Source: Phoma sp. XZ068 (taxonomy: Eukaryota > Ascomycota > Dothideomycetes > Pleosporales > Didymellaceae). From it: a stretch of 64,000 bases of DNA. The DNA lies in the NCBI GenBank assembly GCA_004835665.1, contig RBKR01000024.1:682001-746000 (forward strand), read 5' to 3'. Position numbers and translations under genes: made by a program. Below, one piece after another: positions 42,629-52,180 of the stretch. A model generated the notes under the pieces. The model was not told where the DNA came from, did not search any database, and saw only the letters and a list, made by a program, of their open reading frames with translations. Positions within the stretch are counted from its first letter, which is position 1; each line of letters starts with the position of its first letter.

Positions 42629-44773
42629 CCGTGATCGGCCACCCGATGCGCACGGTCACCCGATGCGCACCCCACCACTTTTTGGGGTATCACCAAAATG
42701 AGGCTATTAAGCCACATACAATAGATATTATCACAAGAATTTCTGGTGGATTGCTCTATAAACCTATGCAACAAACTTTGCTACTGAAATCTTTTTGGTG
42801 GAGCGATCTTGCGGCCACGGCTGTTGAGTTTTGGTGGTGGGGATGGGGAACGATCATGAGCGATAGGCCGACTACCACCACCCACACCACCGCGATTTTG
42901 CTTCTTTCTGGGTGCTGTAGACTGTGAGGCCTTTCGCTTACCTGTTTTGGATAATAGTATAGCTTTTTGAGCGTCGCGAGCTTGTTTCTCACGCTGTTTT
43001 TCTGCCCGGCGTTCAGCTACTTCGGCGTCCTTCACAGCTTTGACCCGGGCCCGCTCCTCCTTCTCTGCTGCACGCCGCGCCTGCTTCTCGTCCTTCTCTT
43101 TTTGTTGTAGTAGCTTTTTGGTCTGTTGAAGCTCTCGTTTAGTCGCCTTTTCCAGTTCCAACTGCTCCTCATAGGCCTCATTTGCGCGGTCGCGTGCGTC
43201 GGCCTCTTGTTTAGATGAAGGACTCCACCAAACTGCGCCGCCATGCCTCTCAATTCGACGTGTGTATAGAGGTAGTACCTTCTGCTTCTTTGGCTTCTTC
43301 TTCTGAGTCGCCAGCTCTGTTTTGGCCTCTTCTAATTCGTGTTGTACCAACTCAAACTGCACGTGGAGTTGGTGGATAGCCTGTTCAAGCGGGCCTAATT
43401 GACTACTACCTTCATCCCCCACAACCTCCCGCAATAGAGACTTGGCTTTTAGCCAGTTTGGTGCAGTAGGTGCAGCGGTAGGTGCTGTTTGTTCTGGCGG
43501 AGTTGCGAGCTTAACTAGAGTTGGTGGCTTGAACTTATCGAGTACAACGTCGGCGTTGCGTGGGTGAATACCTGTGGCTGAGAAGGACGTCTCAACCAAC
43601 GTTTTGGTGAAGGTATTCACCCAAGCCGGCCAGAATAGGTTGAAGAAGTCGCTCTTATTTATAGAGACTATGCCTTGGCCTCTCTGAGTGCAAGCATCTA
43701 GCTCCTTGGTGTAGTTTTGGGCGAGCGGCTTGAAGCAAACCACATCCAACGGCTGCAACGTGTGGGTGGAGTGAGGTGGATAGACCATCAATAGTACCTT
43801 GTGAGCGTCGCAGTAGTCGATGAAGGCCTTCGTTATATGGCTACCGTGACCGTCTAGGATAAGTAGGCGCCACCTTCTACGAGATTTTGGTGCAGTGTAC
43901 CGCTCAAACACCTGTTCAAGCCACGTCAAACCTAAATCGTCGTTCGTCCAACCAGTAGGTGAGGTGGTAAAGAAGATATCGTGTTTTTTTGGGTTGATTG
44001 GGGCTACCCAGCTCGCCTGAACGGCTCGCCCAGCTGCTGGATAGATGATGCAAGGCGGTAGTACTGATCCATCGGCGCATATGGTCGCTAGGAGGGTTAC
44101 GCACTCGCGGTTACCATCGTGGAGACTCTGCCTGAAGTGCTTTTGGTGGTATAGTACCTTGTCAAAGATCCGTTTACTCCTCCCAGTGACCCCAATCGCG
44201 AAGCCCTTCTCATCCATATTGTAGGTATTCTCAGGTAGCACGTTGTACTCAGCCATTTTGCTGTGCAGTAGTTCGAAGTATACTTGATACTTCTCACAAG
44301 AATCAGCGTGGTGACGACCAGATTCCATAGGCGTGGTCCACGCAGGAAGAAGTACATCGGCGTGACGGTTGAGGAAGCGGGTTATCCACCTCTCGGAAGG
44401 CTCCCAACGACACAGAGGCGTTACAAAATTAGTTACCATTTGCCTTATAGGCATAAGGTGCCTCTCTGTAAGCTCTCTAATATATTTTACAACCTCTACC
44501 TCATCGCGTGGGTAGAGTAGACGTCGCTGCAATGCCTCTTCTTAGTAGGGTATTACCTAACCTTAGTGTTAACGCGTCAAAGTTGATCGGCTGCAACCAT
44601 ATATTTTAGCAAGTGCTTGGTATGAAAGTTTTGCTCCTGGTTTTAATCTATCTATCTCTGCAAGGGCTTCTTGTAAAGGCATTGTAGTGTTAAGCTATAG
44701 TAGGTTCAAAAACAAGATAAATTAAGGTAGGGTGTGCATCGGGTAACCGTGCGCATCGGGTGGCCGATCACGG
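42629..44773 (-). mobile_element. Element F, copy 2: class II pogo
   Basis: 2145 bp, same length as copy 1. Ends CCGTGATCGG, flanked by TA at 42627-42628 and 44774-44775. On its right it adjoins element E as in copy 1. On its left the flank is GTCGGATCC-like host sequence instead of E's last 8 bp. Confidence 0.9.
42781..44682 (-). pseudogene. Class II pogo transposase, clean except for N-terminal stops
   Basis: From ATG 44682 the frame starts MPLQEALAEIDRLKPGAK and then meets the same four RIP-type stops as copy 1, all CA-to-TA changes. After them 583 codons are open: HTH/CENP-B region, DDE domain with ENTYNMDEKGFAIG, LLILDGHGSHITKAF and LQPLDVVCFKPLAQNY, then a long Lys/Arg/Glu-rich coiled coil and the tail RGRKIAPPKRFQ. 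The stretch after the stops has no ATG near its beginning, so the intact protein is probably not made. Confidence 0.9.
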
Positions 44774-46617
44774 TATAACCGAGCGCCGCGTACAGGCGAG
44801 CGCCGCACCCCACCAACTTTGCGCACCTCTACAGACACATATCTCAACCACACTGTGATATATATTATTTATATTAATAGAGTTGATTAATCAGTATCGA
44901 AATTGTCTTTCTTACACGTACGTATATTATGCCCAGTCTCTCTACACCTTGTGCAGCGCGCAAGAGCCTGGCGGCTAAGACCTGACCGCTTTCCTCCTTG
45001 ACGCTCTTCATAAGCAAGCTGCTGATCAGCCTCACGTTGAGCGAGTAGATCCCCTCCAGCTCCCTTTGTTAAGACCCCTCGCTTCTGGAGTCGCTTTTTC
45101 TTACGCTGCTTTCGCTTTGACGCTGCCTCGTTGGCTTTCTCAAGGCTGGCGATCCGATCGCGCATCAGCTCAGCTGAGAGCATCATCACTTCAGCCCCCT
45201 TCTTAAGCTGGTCAATCGCTTCAATAATCGAAGCTGGTGATGAGCTCTTATGCTTTTGAACGCGATCACGTATTAGAGTTGATTGAGCCTCAAGCTCACG
45301 TACGTTGCTGGGCGTACGAGCCTCCCAGAGAGCCTCTGCTATAGCAGCTGGAGTCGGCGTACGGAGCTGTATATCTAGCTTTGACAGAACAGCGTCTGGT
45401 TGGAGAGGAACAAGGCCTGCGCCTCGAAAGGCTGAGCAGATATTGGCTGACGTGAACGATTGATCAAAGGCTGCCTTGAAGGCTGGCAGAAACTCAAGCT
45501 TGGAAATGTAGTTGATGTGGTGGCGCATTAGAGCCTCAATCTCACGGCTGTACGCGCGCTTCAACGGCGAGAAGCAGCCAACGTCAAGAGGCTGGAGTAG
45601 GTGAGATGAATGAGGTGGCATACAGAGCGTATAGACATCATTCTCCTTGCAGAGCTCTTGAAACTCAAGAGATTGGTGGCTCTCGTGGCCATCAAGGATA
45701 AGCAGCCGACGTGCTCCAACCGTCTTGCCCTCTGTATGCTTAAGAAAGTGCTTTAGCCACTCAACTCCTAGCTCGTTATTTGTCCAACCGTTGTCACTGA
45801 CTGCGATAGCCCAGTCTTGTGGGACATCCTCCTCCGCGTACCAGGCAGACAGGTGATACTGGCCAGCAAAGATAAGGAAGGGTGGGATCGTCCAGCCAGC
45901 AGCGTTGATCGCCTGGATCAACGTCACCCACTCACGATTTCCTGGCTGAACAGCCTTTGGCCTGCCTCTCCTCTCTGATCCTGTCACCACAAGCTGAGTC
46001 GTGATCTTGCCCATCGCAAAGCCAGCCTCGTCAAAGTTGTAGACGTCCTCATCACAGATGCCGTACTTGGCTTTTGTCTGCTCTACGAGCTCAAACCAGC
46101 TTCTGATTAATATAGGATCCTCGCACAGAGCTCTCTGCCTGTCGTACGCTCGATTGAAACTTGTCGTAAGACTGTCTGTACGCTTAACAAAGTTGCGCGG
46201 CCAGTGGACGCCGACCTGGCCTCCGCCGCGCGCAGCCAGCAGCTTATCAGCCATATCACGTACAGCCGCGTACGTAGGCGCAAATCCACGTTGATCTAGG
46301 TCGAGTATATATCTGATAATCACCTCCTCTTCTAGCTCAGTGAGCTTCTTTGAGTTGGGCTGGCAATCGCGTCGGGCAGGCTTGCCATCGCGTCGGCGGC
46401 GGATCGTTCTATCAGACACGTTGAAGACTGCAGCAGCATGACGATTACTCTTAATCTGCTGAGTATTGATCGAAGAGAGAGCAAGTTGAACATCTGCTTC
46501 ATTTGGAGCCATTTGAATAGCGTTGCGTAGAGCTATTGTATGTTGAGATAAGAGAGGTGCGCAAAGTTGGTGGGGTGCGGCGCTCGCCTGTACGCGGCGC
46601 TCGGTTATAAAACACGT
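44774..46617 (-). mobile_element. Element E, copy 2: class I pogo, 3' tip replaced
   Basis: The inverted copy of the 24.1-kb element. Its 5' end (right, ...ATAAAACACGT at 46617) is followed by TA 46618-46619. Its 3' terminal repeat is interrupted by element F at the identical position as in copy 1, but the last 8 bp of E beyond F are missing. Confidence 0.88.
44887..46512 (-). CDS. Pogo-type DDE transposase of element E copy 2, 541 aa
   Basis: Reads identical in protein sequence to 24190-25815: same HTH, three acidic DDE motifs and CCHC knuckle. The frame is intact from ATG 46512. It is a candidate active transposase; the element itself has lost one tip and may no longer be excisable. Confidence 0.95.
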   Translation of the reverse strand: MAPNEADVQLALSSINTQQIKSNRHAAAVFNVSDRTIRRRRDGKPARRDCQPNSKKLTELEEEVIIRYILDLDQRGFAPTYAAVRDMADKLLAARGGGQVGVHWPRNFVKRTDSLTTSFNRAYDRQRALCEDPILIRSWFELVEQTKAKYGICDEDVYNFDEAGFAMGKITTQLVVTGSERRGRPKAVQPGNREWVTLIQAINAAGWTIPPFLIFAGQYHLSAWYAEEDVPQDWAIAVSDNGWTNNELGVEWLKHFLKHTEGKTVGARRLLILDGHESHQSLEFQELCKENDVYTLCMPPHSSHLLQPLDVGCFSPLKRAYSREIEALMRHHINYISKLEFLPAFKAAFDQSFTSANICSAFRGAGLVPLQPDAVLSKLDIQLRTPTPAAIAEALWEARTPSNVRELEAQSTLIRDRVQKHKSSSPASIIEAIDQLKKGAEVMMLSAELMRDRIASLEKANEAASKRKQRKKKRLQKRGVLTKGAGGDLLAQREADQQLAYEERQGGKRSGLSRQALARCTRCRETGHNIRTCKKDNFDTD

Positions 46618-46619
46618 TA

Positions 46620-48023
46620 TGTTGAACTTGGATGAGCCATCTCTGGTTCTCCAGCCAGATCTTATGCGAGTCCAGGTTACAGCTCTTTTCGCCTTCTACT
46701 ACTCAACAGTTGGAAATGTCAACAGGTAAACCGTATCCTGCCTGCTTATTTTCGTTGCTAACACGATACCCTAAAGAGCATTTGTTGCCATAGGTATTGC
46801 CCTCCGTTACGCAGTTGCTCTCGGGTTGCACCTTCGAAATGAAAGCTAAACCGTCGAAGTAGCCAGAAAGGAGACCTTGGTGAATATCTGGTGGGCTCTG
46901 CGAATTGTTGAAGAAGGTCTGAGTACAATGCTCGGCAGACCTAGTCTCGTCGTCGAAGGCTGCTACTCCACTCCGTTACCGTTACCAGTGGCGATAGAGC
47001 AACTATCAGACGAAAGTCTGGCGTCCTACTGGCACGATCAAGGCAGAGGGCCCAGAAACCATGAAAGTGCTGCTGACCCTGCCCCACCGGCTTCCGAGCC
47101 TTGCAATGCAGGCTCGCTGCTGAGGTGTATGGCAGACATCAGCACGATAGGGCAGAGAGCTATGATCGGCTTATACTCTGCCAAGGTAACAACGAAACCA
47201 TGGAAGGACACACAAAGGACAGTAGCCCGCTTATGTGCCGAGCTTGAGACATGGGTAGGAGCTCTTCCCCCGGGCCTCAACTTCAGACAGCCGAACAACA
47301 ACGGAAGCTTCATGCGTGAACGCTTAACCATGCGAGTACATTATATCAGGATAAAGATCCTGATCACTCGACCCTGCTTGTGTAGACTCGACAGCCGCAT
47401 CTCGGATCAGACTAAGGCATCGGACCCGTTCAACAAAGAGATGGCTCGCCTGTGTTGATGCTGCAAAGGCATTCACAGATATCTTGTTAGAACAAGCTAC
47501 TGCCGCTCACTTGTATCGAGCCGGGCCGTGGTGGTCTATGGTCCACCACCTCATGCAAGCACTTACGGTTCTGCTTCTGGAGCTGTCTTACGGTACAGTG
47601 GACTCTTCTGCGAGCGAGGAGATCCTACTCAGAATCAAGAAGCTGATTCGGTGGCTAAGAACGCTGAGTAAGAATGACAGGGTCGCAGGACGTGCTTACG
47701 ATGTGGCCTTTCGCGTTTTACAGAAGCTGGCGTTTGGACTCAATGTAGACATCTCTGAGCTCTTGCAAGAAGACCCTTCATTCTTGTTGACCTCTACCTT
47801 CCCGAGTCAATCTGTCGTGGGCGATCATAAAGGAGAGCAATCCCTGACTGGTGAAATCAACGACGGCAGGATCGGACATCAACCAGTGTTCATTGTCCAA
47901 CCACAGGCATACTACGGAGACCCAGGGATATCGGAAGCGCCTGTACATGGTCCTCTATTTGGCAATTTTTTCGGCACTGCTCACGATGAGCAGAACCCAT
48001 TCTCCTCTGATATCACAGCATAA
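46620..48023 (+). pseudogene. Fungal-specific transcription factor (PF04082-type), 5' truncated
   Basis: The middle and C-terminal part of a Zn2Cys6-family regulator; the zinc cluster is absent because element E cuts the gene. After the first exon (LVLQPDLMRVQVTALFAFYY is part) an intron 46726-46776 (51 bp, GTAAAC...GCTAAC...AAAG) joins VNR to AFVAIGIALRYAVALGLHLR, a signature of the fungal transcription-factor middle domain. An in-frame TAA follows at about 46848 (after LRNES). The domain goes on with NIWWALRIVEEGLSTMLGRPS. A one- or two-base deletion near 47455 shifts the frame, and VDAAKAFTDILLEQAT continues to the stop at 48021-48023. Three separate lesions make this a pseudogene. Confidence 0.82.
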
Positions 48024-48589
48024 AGCCGTTGCTATATCCTTTCCTGCCGTGTTGGTGTTACAGGTTTGCAATTAATGACTGTGGACAGAACAATACCAAA
48101 GCCATTGCTGCTGGTGACTTTCGAAGGAGGTGCCCCGCGATTTACGGACACTCTAGAGGCTTGATTCCCTCAATCAAGGCCGGCACGAACTTTATCGCAT
48201 TGAACGATATGTAATGTCAAAACTTTATCTTGGACGGACTCAATGACGGCGGGTATCCAACGGTCGAGACTACAGCTGCCAATCAACCCCTCGAACCCCA
48301 AGACATTGAGTGACATCCTGACGCGCCGAGGGATCCTTCACAGGTACACGCGGCGCACAACCACCCTTTCACTTTCTGGTTCCCCCCCACAAACCAACGC
48401 ATCCTGGTGCAAATCCAAGGCTTCCAATGGGCGGCCGCATCGAATAAACCGTGACGGCGTTCGGCTGACTAGGGTGGGTATGGAGTGCCATGTTCACACC
48501 TCTCCCCCAGACGATCTGGCTATGCGTCCACATCAGCTCGTCCTGAGGAAAACACTAGTTGTGGAGCCCTCAGATGAAAGACAAGAAGG
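48024..48589. other. No recognisable gene; probably leads into LINE
   Basis: Host 3' flank, then sequence in frame with the LINE endonuclease from about 48243 which I cannot match with confidence. Confidence 0.35.
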
Positions 48590-49440
48590 AGCACGGCTCG
48601 TTGTGCACAACATCTACAACCCGCCCAGAACCAGGAGACACCGAGGAAGCACGTTACCCAAAGCCCGGGAGGCATTGAATAGACACCAGACAGCCGAACA
48701 GATACTGCTAGGCGATTTCAACATGCACCACCCTCTGTGGGGAGGGCTGAACAGGGGAGAGACTGACCCAGAGGCAGAAGACCTAATAGATATCATAGGA
48801 GACTTTGCACTATATAGCACTCTCCCGCCGGGCACGGTCACGTTCGAAGAAAGCCGAACGCAGTCCGCAATCGACCTCTGCTACGTCACGACGGGGCTGA
48901 TCGACAGAGTCATCAAGAGCGAAGTAGACAGAGCCCTGGATCATGACTCAGATCATCTGCCCATCAGCACAGCGCTCGATCTAACAGTGCAACAGCTTCA
49001 GAAGAAGCCACGGAAGGCTTGGAAACGGATAGATGAAAAGGCGTACAAAAGAGCGCTGAGGCAGTCCTTGCCCCCACTTCGAAGACCTCTCACGAAGACA
49101 GCTGTCGACACATACACTGGTGAAGTAACCGCCGCCATCCAGGACGCGATCAACAAGGCAGTGCCGGAGACATACCCCTCCTGTTACTCACGAGAAGGCT
49201 GGACAGAGGAATGCGCAGCGGTGCTAGCGGAAACAAAGCGGCTGAAGAGAGCACTCAGCCGACACCATACCGAAGAGACATGGGAAGCATACCGCGCCGC
49301 AAGAAATCACAAAGCGAGGACAGTCAGCAAAGCACTGCGCAAGGCGCACCGAGACCGTATAGAGAGGGCTGCAGAGTCACCGGAATCGTTCTGGAAGCTG
49401 GCAAAGTGGGCGAGAACGAGACAAAAGCAGTCGGCCAGAA
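48590..49440 (+). pseudogene. LINE (Tad/I-like) ORF2 endonuclease fragment
   Basis: An apurinic-type endonuclease segment of a non-LTR retrotransposon: VVHNIYNPPR, LLGDFNMHHPLWGG, SAIDLCYVTTG and DHDSDHLPISTAL are the catalytic and strand-contact motifs in order. A basic linker follows (KKPRKAWKRID ... YSREGWTEECAAVLAETKRLKRAL), then ESPESFWKLAKWARTRQ, the lead-in to the reverse transcriptase. At about 49440 the LINE stops and a pogo fragment begins; the reverse transcriptase is lost. Confidence 0.85.
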
Positions 49441-49444
49441 CAAC

Positions 49445-49986
49445 ACCGGCTATGCAGTCCTTGAGAAGATCCTCTTTGACTTCGACAGTATACCAATCAA
49501 GAAGCCCTTCTCATCCATATTGTACATGTGGCGACTGTCAATGCCGTACTCCTCTATCTTTTGCCGCAAAAGCTCGAAGTATAGACTGTATTTGAAGGCA
49601 GAATCAGCCTTGTGGCGGCTCGCGTCGATGCAAGAGGGCCATCTTGCCATAAGCTCAATGTGGTTTTTCTCAACAAAGCGATCAGCCCAGCACTTTCCAA
49701 TGTATTTTCCAGTGATATCTGCTACGAAATTTCGTATCATCTCTCCCGTGGGAAGTAGTCCTCGCTTGCAAAGGCCATTAATATATTTCAGAAGCTCTCG
49801 TTCTTGTTGCGCGTTGAGGTGGCGGTGATTTTCGTACTTGTGTTCGCGGGACCCGCATACGCCGCGGTGTCTTCGGGACTTCGTAGACCTGTCAACACCG
49901 CACTCATTAGCAACTTCCGTATAACTAGGAGATTCTTCTAGCTTCAGGGATTTCAGAGCTTCAAGCGCAGCCTCAATTGATCCCAT
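49445..49986 (-). pseudogene. Class II pogo transposase N-terminal fragment
   Basis: From ATG 49986: MGSIEAALEALKSLKLEESP, then an HTH-like segment (ANECGVDRSTKSRRHRG), the CENP-B-like region (LLKYINGLCKRGLLP, WADRFVEKNHIEL), and the first acidic motif (HMYNMDEKGFLIG). The frame ends at the junction with the LINE. About 180 of some 600 residues remain. Confidence 0.85.
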
Positions 49987-50034
49987 GTTGGTGGGATAAA
50001 TGGCGGTGACCGTGCACCAGCCGATGAAACACGT
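49445..50034 (-). mobile_element. Class II pogo element, 5' half only
   Basis: Its right end reads (inverted) ACGTGTTTCATCGGCTGGTG and is followed by TA at 50035-50036. It contains the first part of a class II transposase on the minus strand. It is cut at about 49445 where it meets the LINE fragment. Confidence 0.8.
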
Positions 50035-50049
50035 TAACTCCTTTGGGTA

Positions 50050-52178
50050 CCGTGTCCGTGCGCGTGATGCGCTTTTCGCGTGATGCGCATTCCAACCACC
50101 CAACCATCTCATCTTTGCAGTACAATAACTCAACGCCACAATGACCTTAAAAGAAGCCCTTGAAGAGAGACGTGTAACTAACCCTGGCAAAGCAATCCTG
50201 ATCAGCATTTGGCGGATAAACATGGTGTGTGGCGGTCAACTTTAACGCGCCGCGCAGAGGGAAAAACCGTGTCTCATAAAAACAAGATCATTGCACAACA
50301 GAAGCTCACGCCACAACAAGAGGATGAGCTTGTTACTTATATAGAAGGACTTACTGTACGTCACCTGCCACCTACAAGAACAATGATCAGGAATTTCGCG
50401 CATGAGATAGCTGGTGTGGAGGTCTCTGATTCCTGGGTTACGCGCTTCCTCAATCGTCACCCCGACCGACTCACCTCTCAGTGGGCAACCGGTATGGATA
50501 GAGAGCGTCACAACGCTGATTCTTGGCGAAAGTATAAGCAATACTTCGACCTTATGGACCAAAAAATGAAGGAATATCGCATCGAGACGCGTCATACTTA
50601 CAATATGGATGAGAAGGGCTTCGCGATTGGGAAGATTGGCAGGAGCAAGAGGATCTTTGACAAGGCATTATACAAGCAAAAGCACACTCAGCAGTCACTC
50701 CAAGATGGCAATCGTGAGTGGATAACACTCCTCTCTTGCATATGTGCGGATGGTACAGTCCTCCCGCCAGGCCTCATATATGCGGCCGAGACTCAGAACA
50801 TTCAATCAAGTTGGGTGGACGATTTGGAAAAGGAAGAACACTCAGTATTTACTGCTGTTTCTCCTTCTGGCTGGTCGAACGAGGCAGCTGGCCTTGGCTG
50901 GCTCAAGCAGGTGTTCAACCGCTTCACCAAGGGCAAGGCAAGGAGAAAGTACCGTCTACTCATTGTAGATGGCCATGGGAGTCATCTGACGATGGCTTTT
51001 ATCACCTTCTGCGATGCCAACAAGATAATGCTAGCTGTGTACCCACCTCACAGTACCCATACTCTGCAGCCGCTGGACGTAGTTTGCTTCAAGCCTCTGG
51101 CTCAAAACTACAGCGATGAGCTCGCAGATCACCTTCACAAGAGCCAAGGCCTGGTCCCAATGAAGAAGGGTGACTTCTTCCGCCTTTTCTGGGCTGCCTG
51201 GGTGAAGGCCTTCACCAAAAAGCTCATCCACAGTGCCTTCAAGTCCACCGGGTGGAGCCCATGGGACCCCAACGTTATACTTAAAAAGTTTGCTCCCAAG
51301 TCACCTGAGCCTCCACCAGTTACTCCACCTCCTCAGCCATACGAGGGCCCTGATTGGCGGCTTGCAGACAGGGCTCTGCAGCGTGCTGTGAAGGATAAGT
51401 ATGCGGAAGACTCAGTGCGGGTAAGGGATACCCTTCACCATCTCCACATCCAAAATCAGCTACTCACGATGACCAACAAGGGGTTAGAGCAAGCTCTACG
51501 GCAGCAGAAGAAGGGCAATAAGAAGAGCAGAGCTTTACCACTTATTCAGAGGCAAGATTGGGATGGGGAGACTCAGTGGTGGTCTCCTTCACGCGTCAAC
51601 AAAGCTCAGCGACTTCTAGATGAAGCAGATGAGGCAGAAAGGCAAGAAGAGATTAGAAAAGCAGACGCAGCTGAGCTTCGTGAAACTACTCGCAAGCTCA
51701 AGCAAAAGCTTGACGCTGAGAAGGCGGAGAAGCGAGAGAGAGAGAAGAGGGAGAGGGATGAAAGGAAGGCAGAGGAGCGCCGGCAGATTAATGCACGCAA
51801 GGCAGAGCGCTCGCGCAAGAAGGAGGAGAAAGACCGTGAAAAAGCATTACAAACTACTCAAAAAGGCAAGAGGAAGCTCCCACAGCAACAAGGAGTTAGG
51901 AAGAGGCAAAATCGTGGTGATGCAGCTGCTCAAAGTGGTGTGGTTGCTCATGAGCCGCCCTCGGCTCCTCCACCAAAACACAACACTCGCGGCCGGAAAA
52001 TCACACTTCCAGCAAGATATTTATAGCAAACATTTGTCGTATAGATTTATAGAGTACTCCACCAAAAAATCTAGTCGCGATAGCATTTGTGTGTGGCTTT
52101 ACAGCCTCATTTTTATGTGGCCTGTATAAGGTGTTTGGTGCGCATCACGCGAAAAGCGCATCACGCGCACGGACACGG
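50050..52178 (+). mobile_element. Element H: class II pogo, 2129 bp
   Basis: Ends CCGTGTCCGTGCGCGTGATG and its inverse; TA at 50048-50049 and 52179-52180. The second TA is shared with element I, which starts at 52181, so the two elements abut with only the target dinucleotide between them. Confidence 0.92.
50141..52026 (+). pseudogene. Class II pogo transposase of element H, main frame open, start region shifted
   Basis: An ATG at 50141 (MTLKEALEE) matches class II N-termini but is in another frame from the main part, which begins near 50195 (QHLADKHGVWRSTLTRR). So one base has probably been lost or gained between them. From there about 600 codons are open: HTH, RHLPPTRTMIRNF, HTYNMDEKGFAIG, LLIVDGHGSHLTMAF and LQPLDVVCFKPLAQNYS, then a very long Lys/Arg/Glu-rich coiled coil (about residues 450-560) and the tail RGRKITLPARYL. 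If translation starts further down, a shorter protein without the N-terminus could be made. Confidence 0.85.
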
Positions 52179-52180
52179 TA

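Noticed and set aside
42550..42927. Open frame running from kinase upstream sequence into element F
   Set aside because: It is antisense to the F transposase tail and crosses a transposon boundary; the same F part also opens on copy 1.
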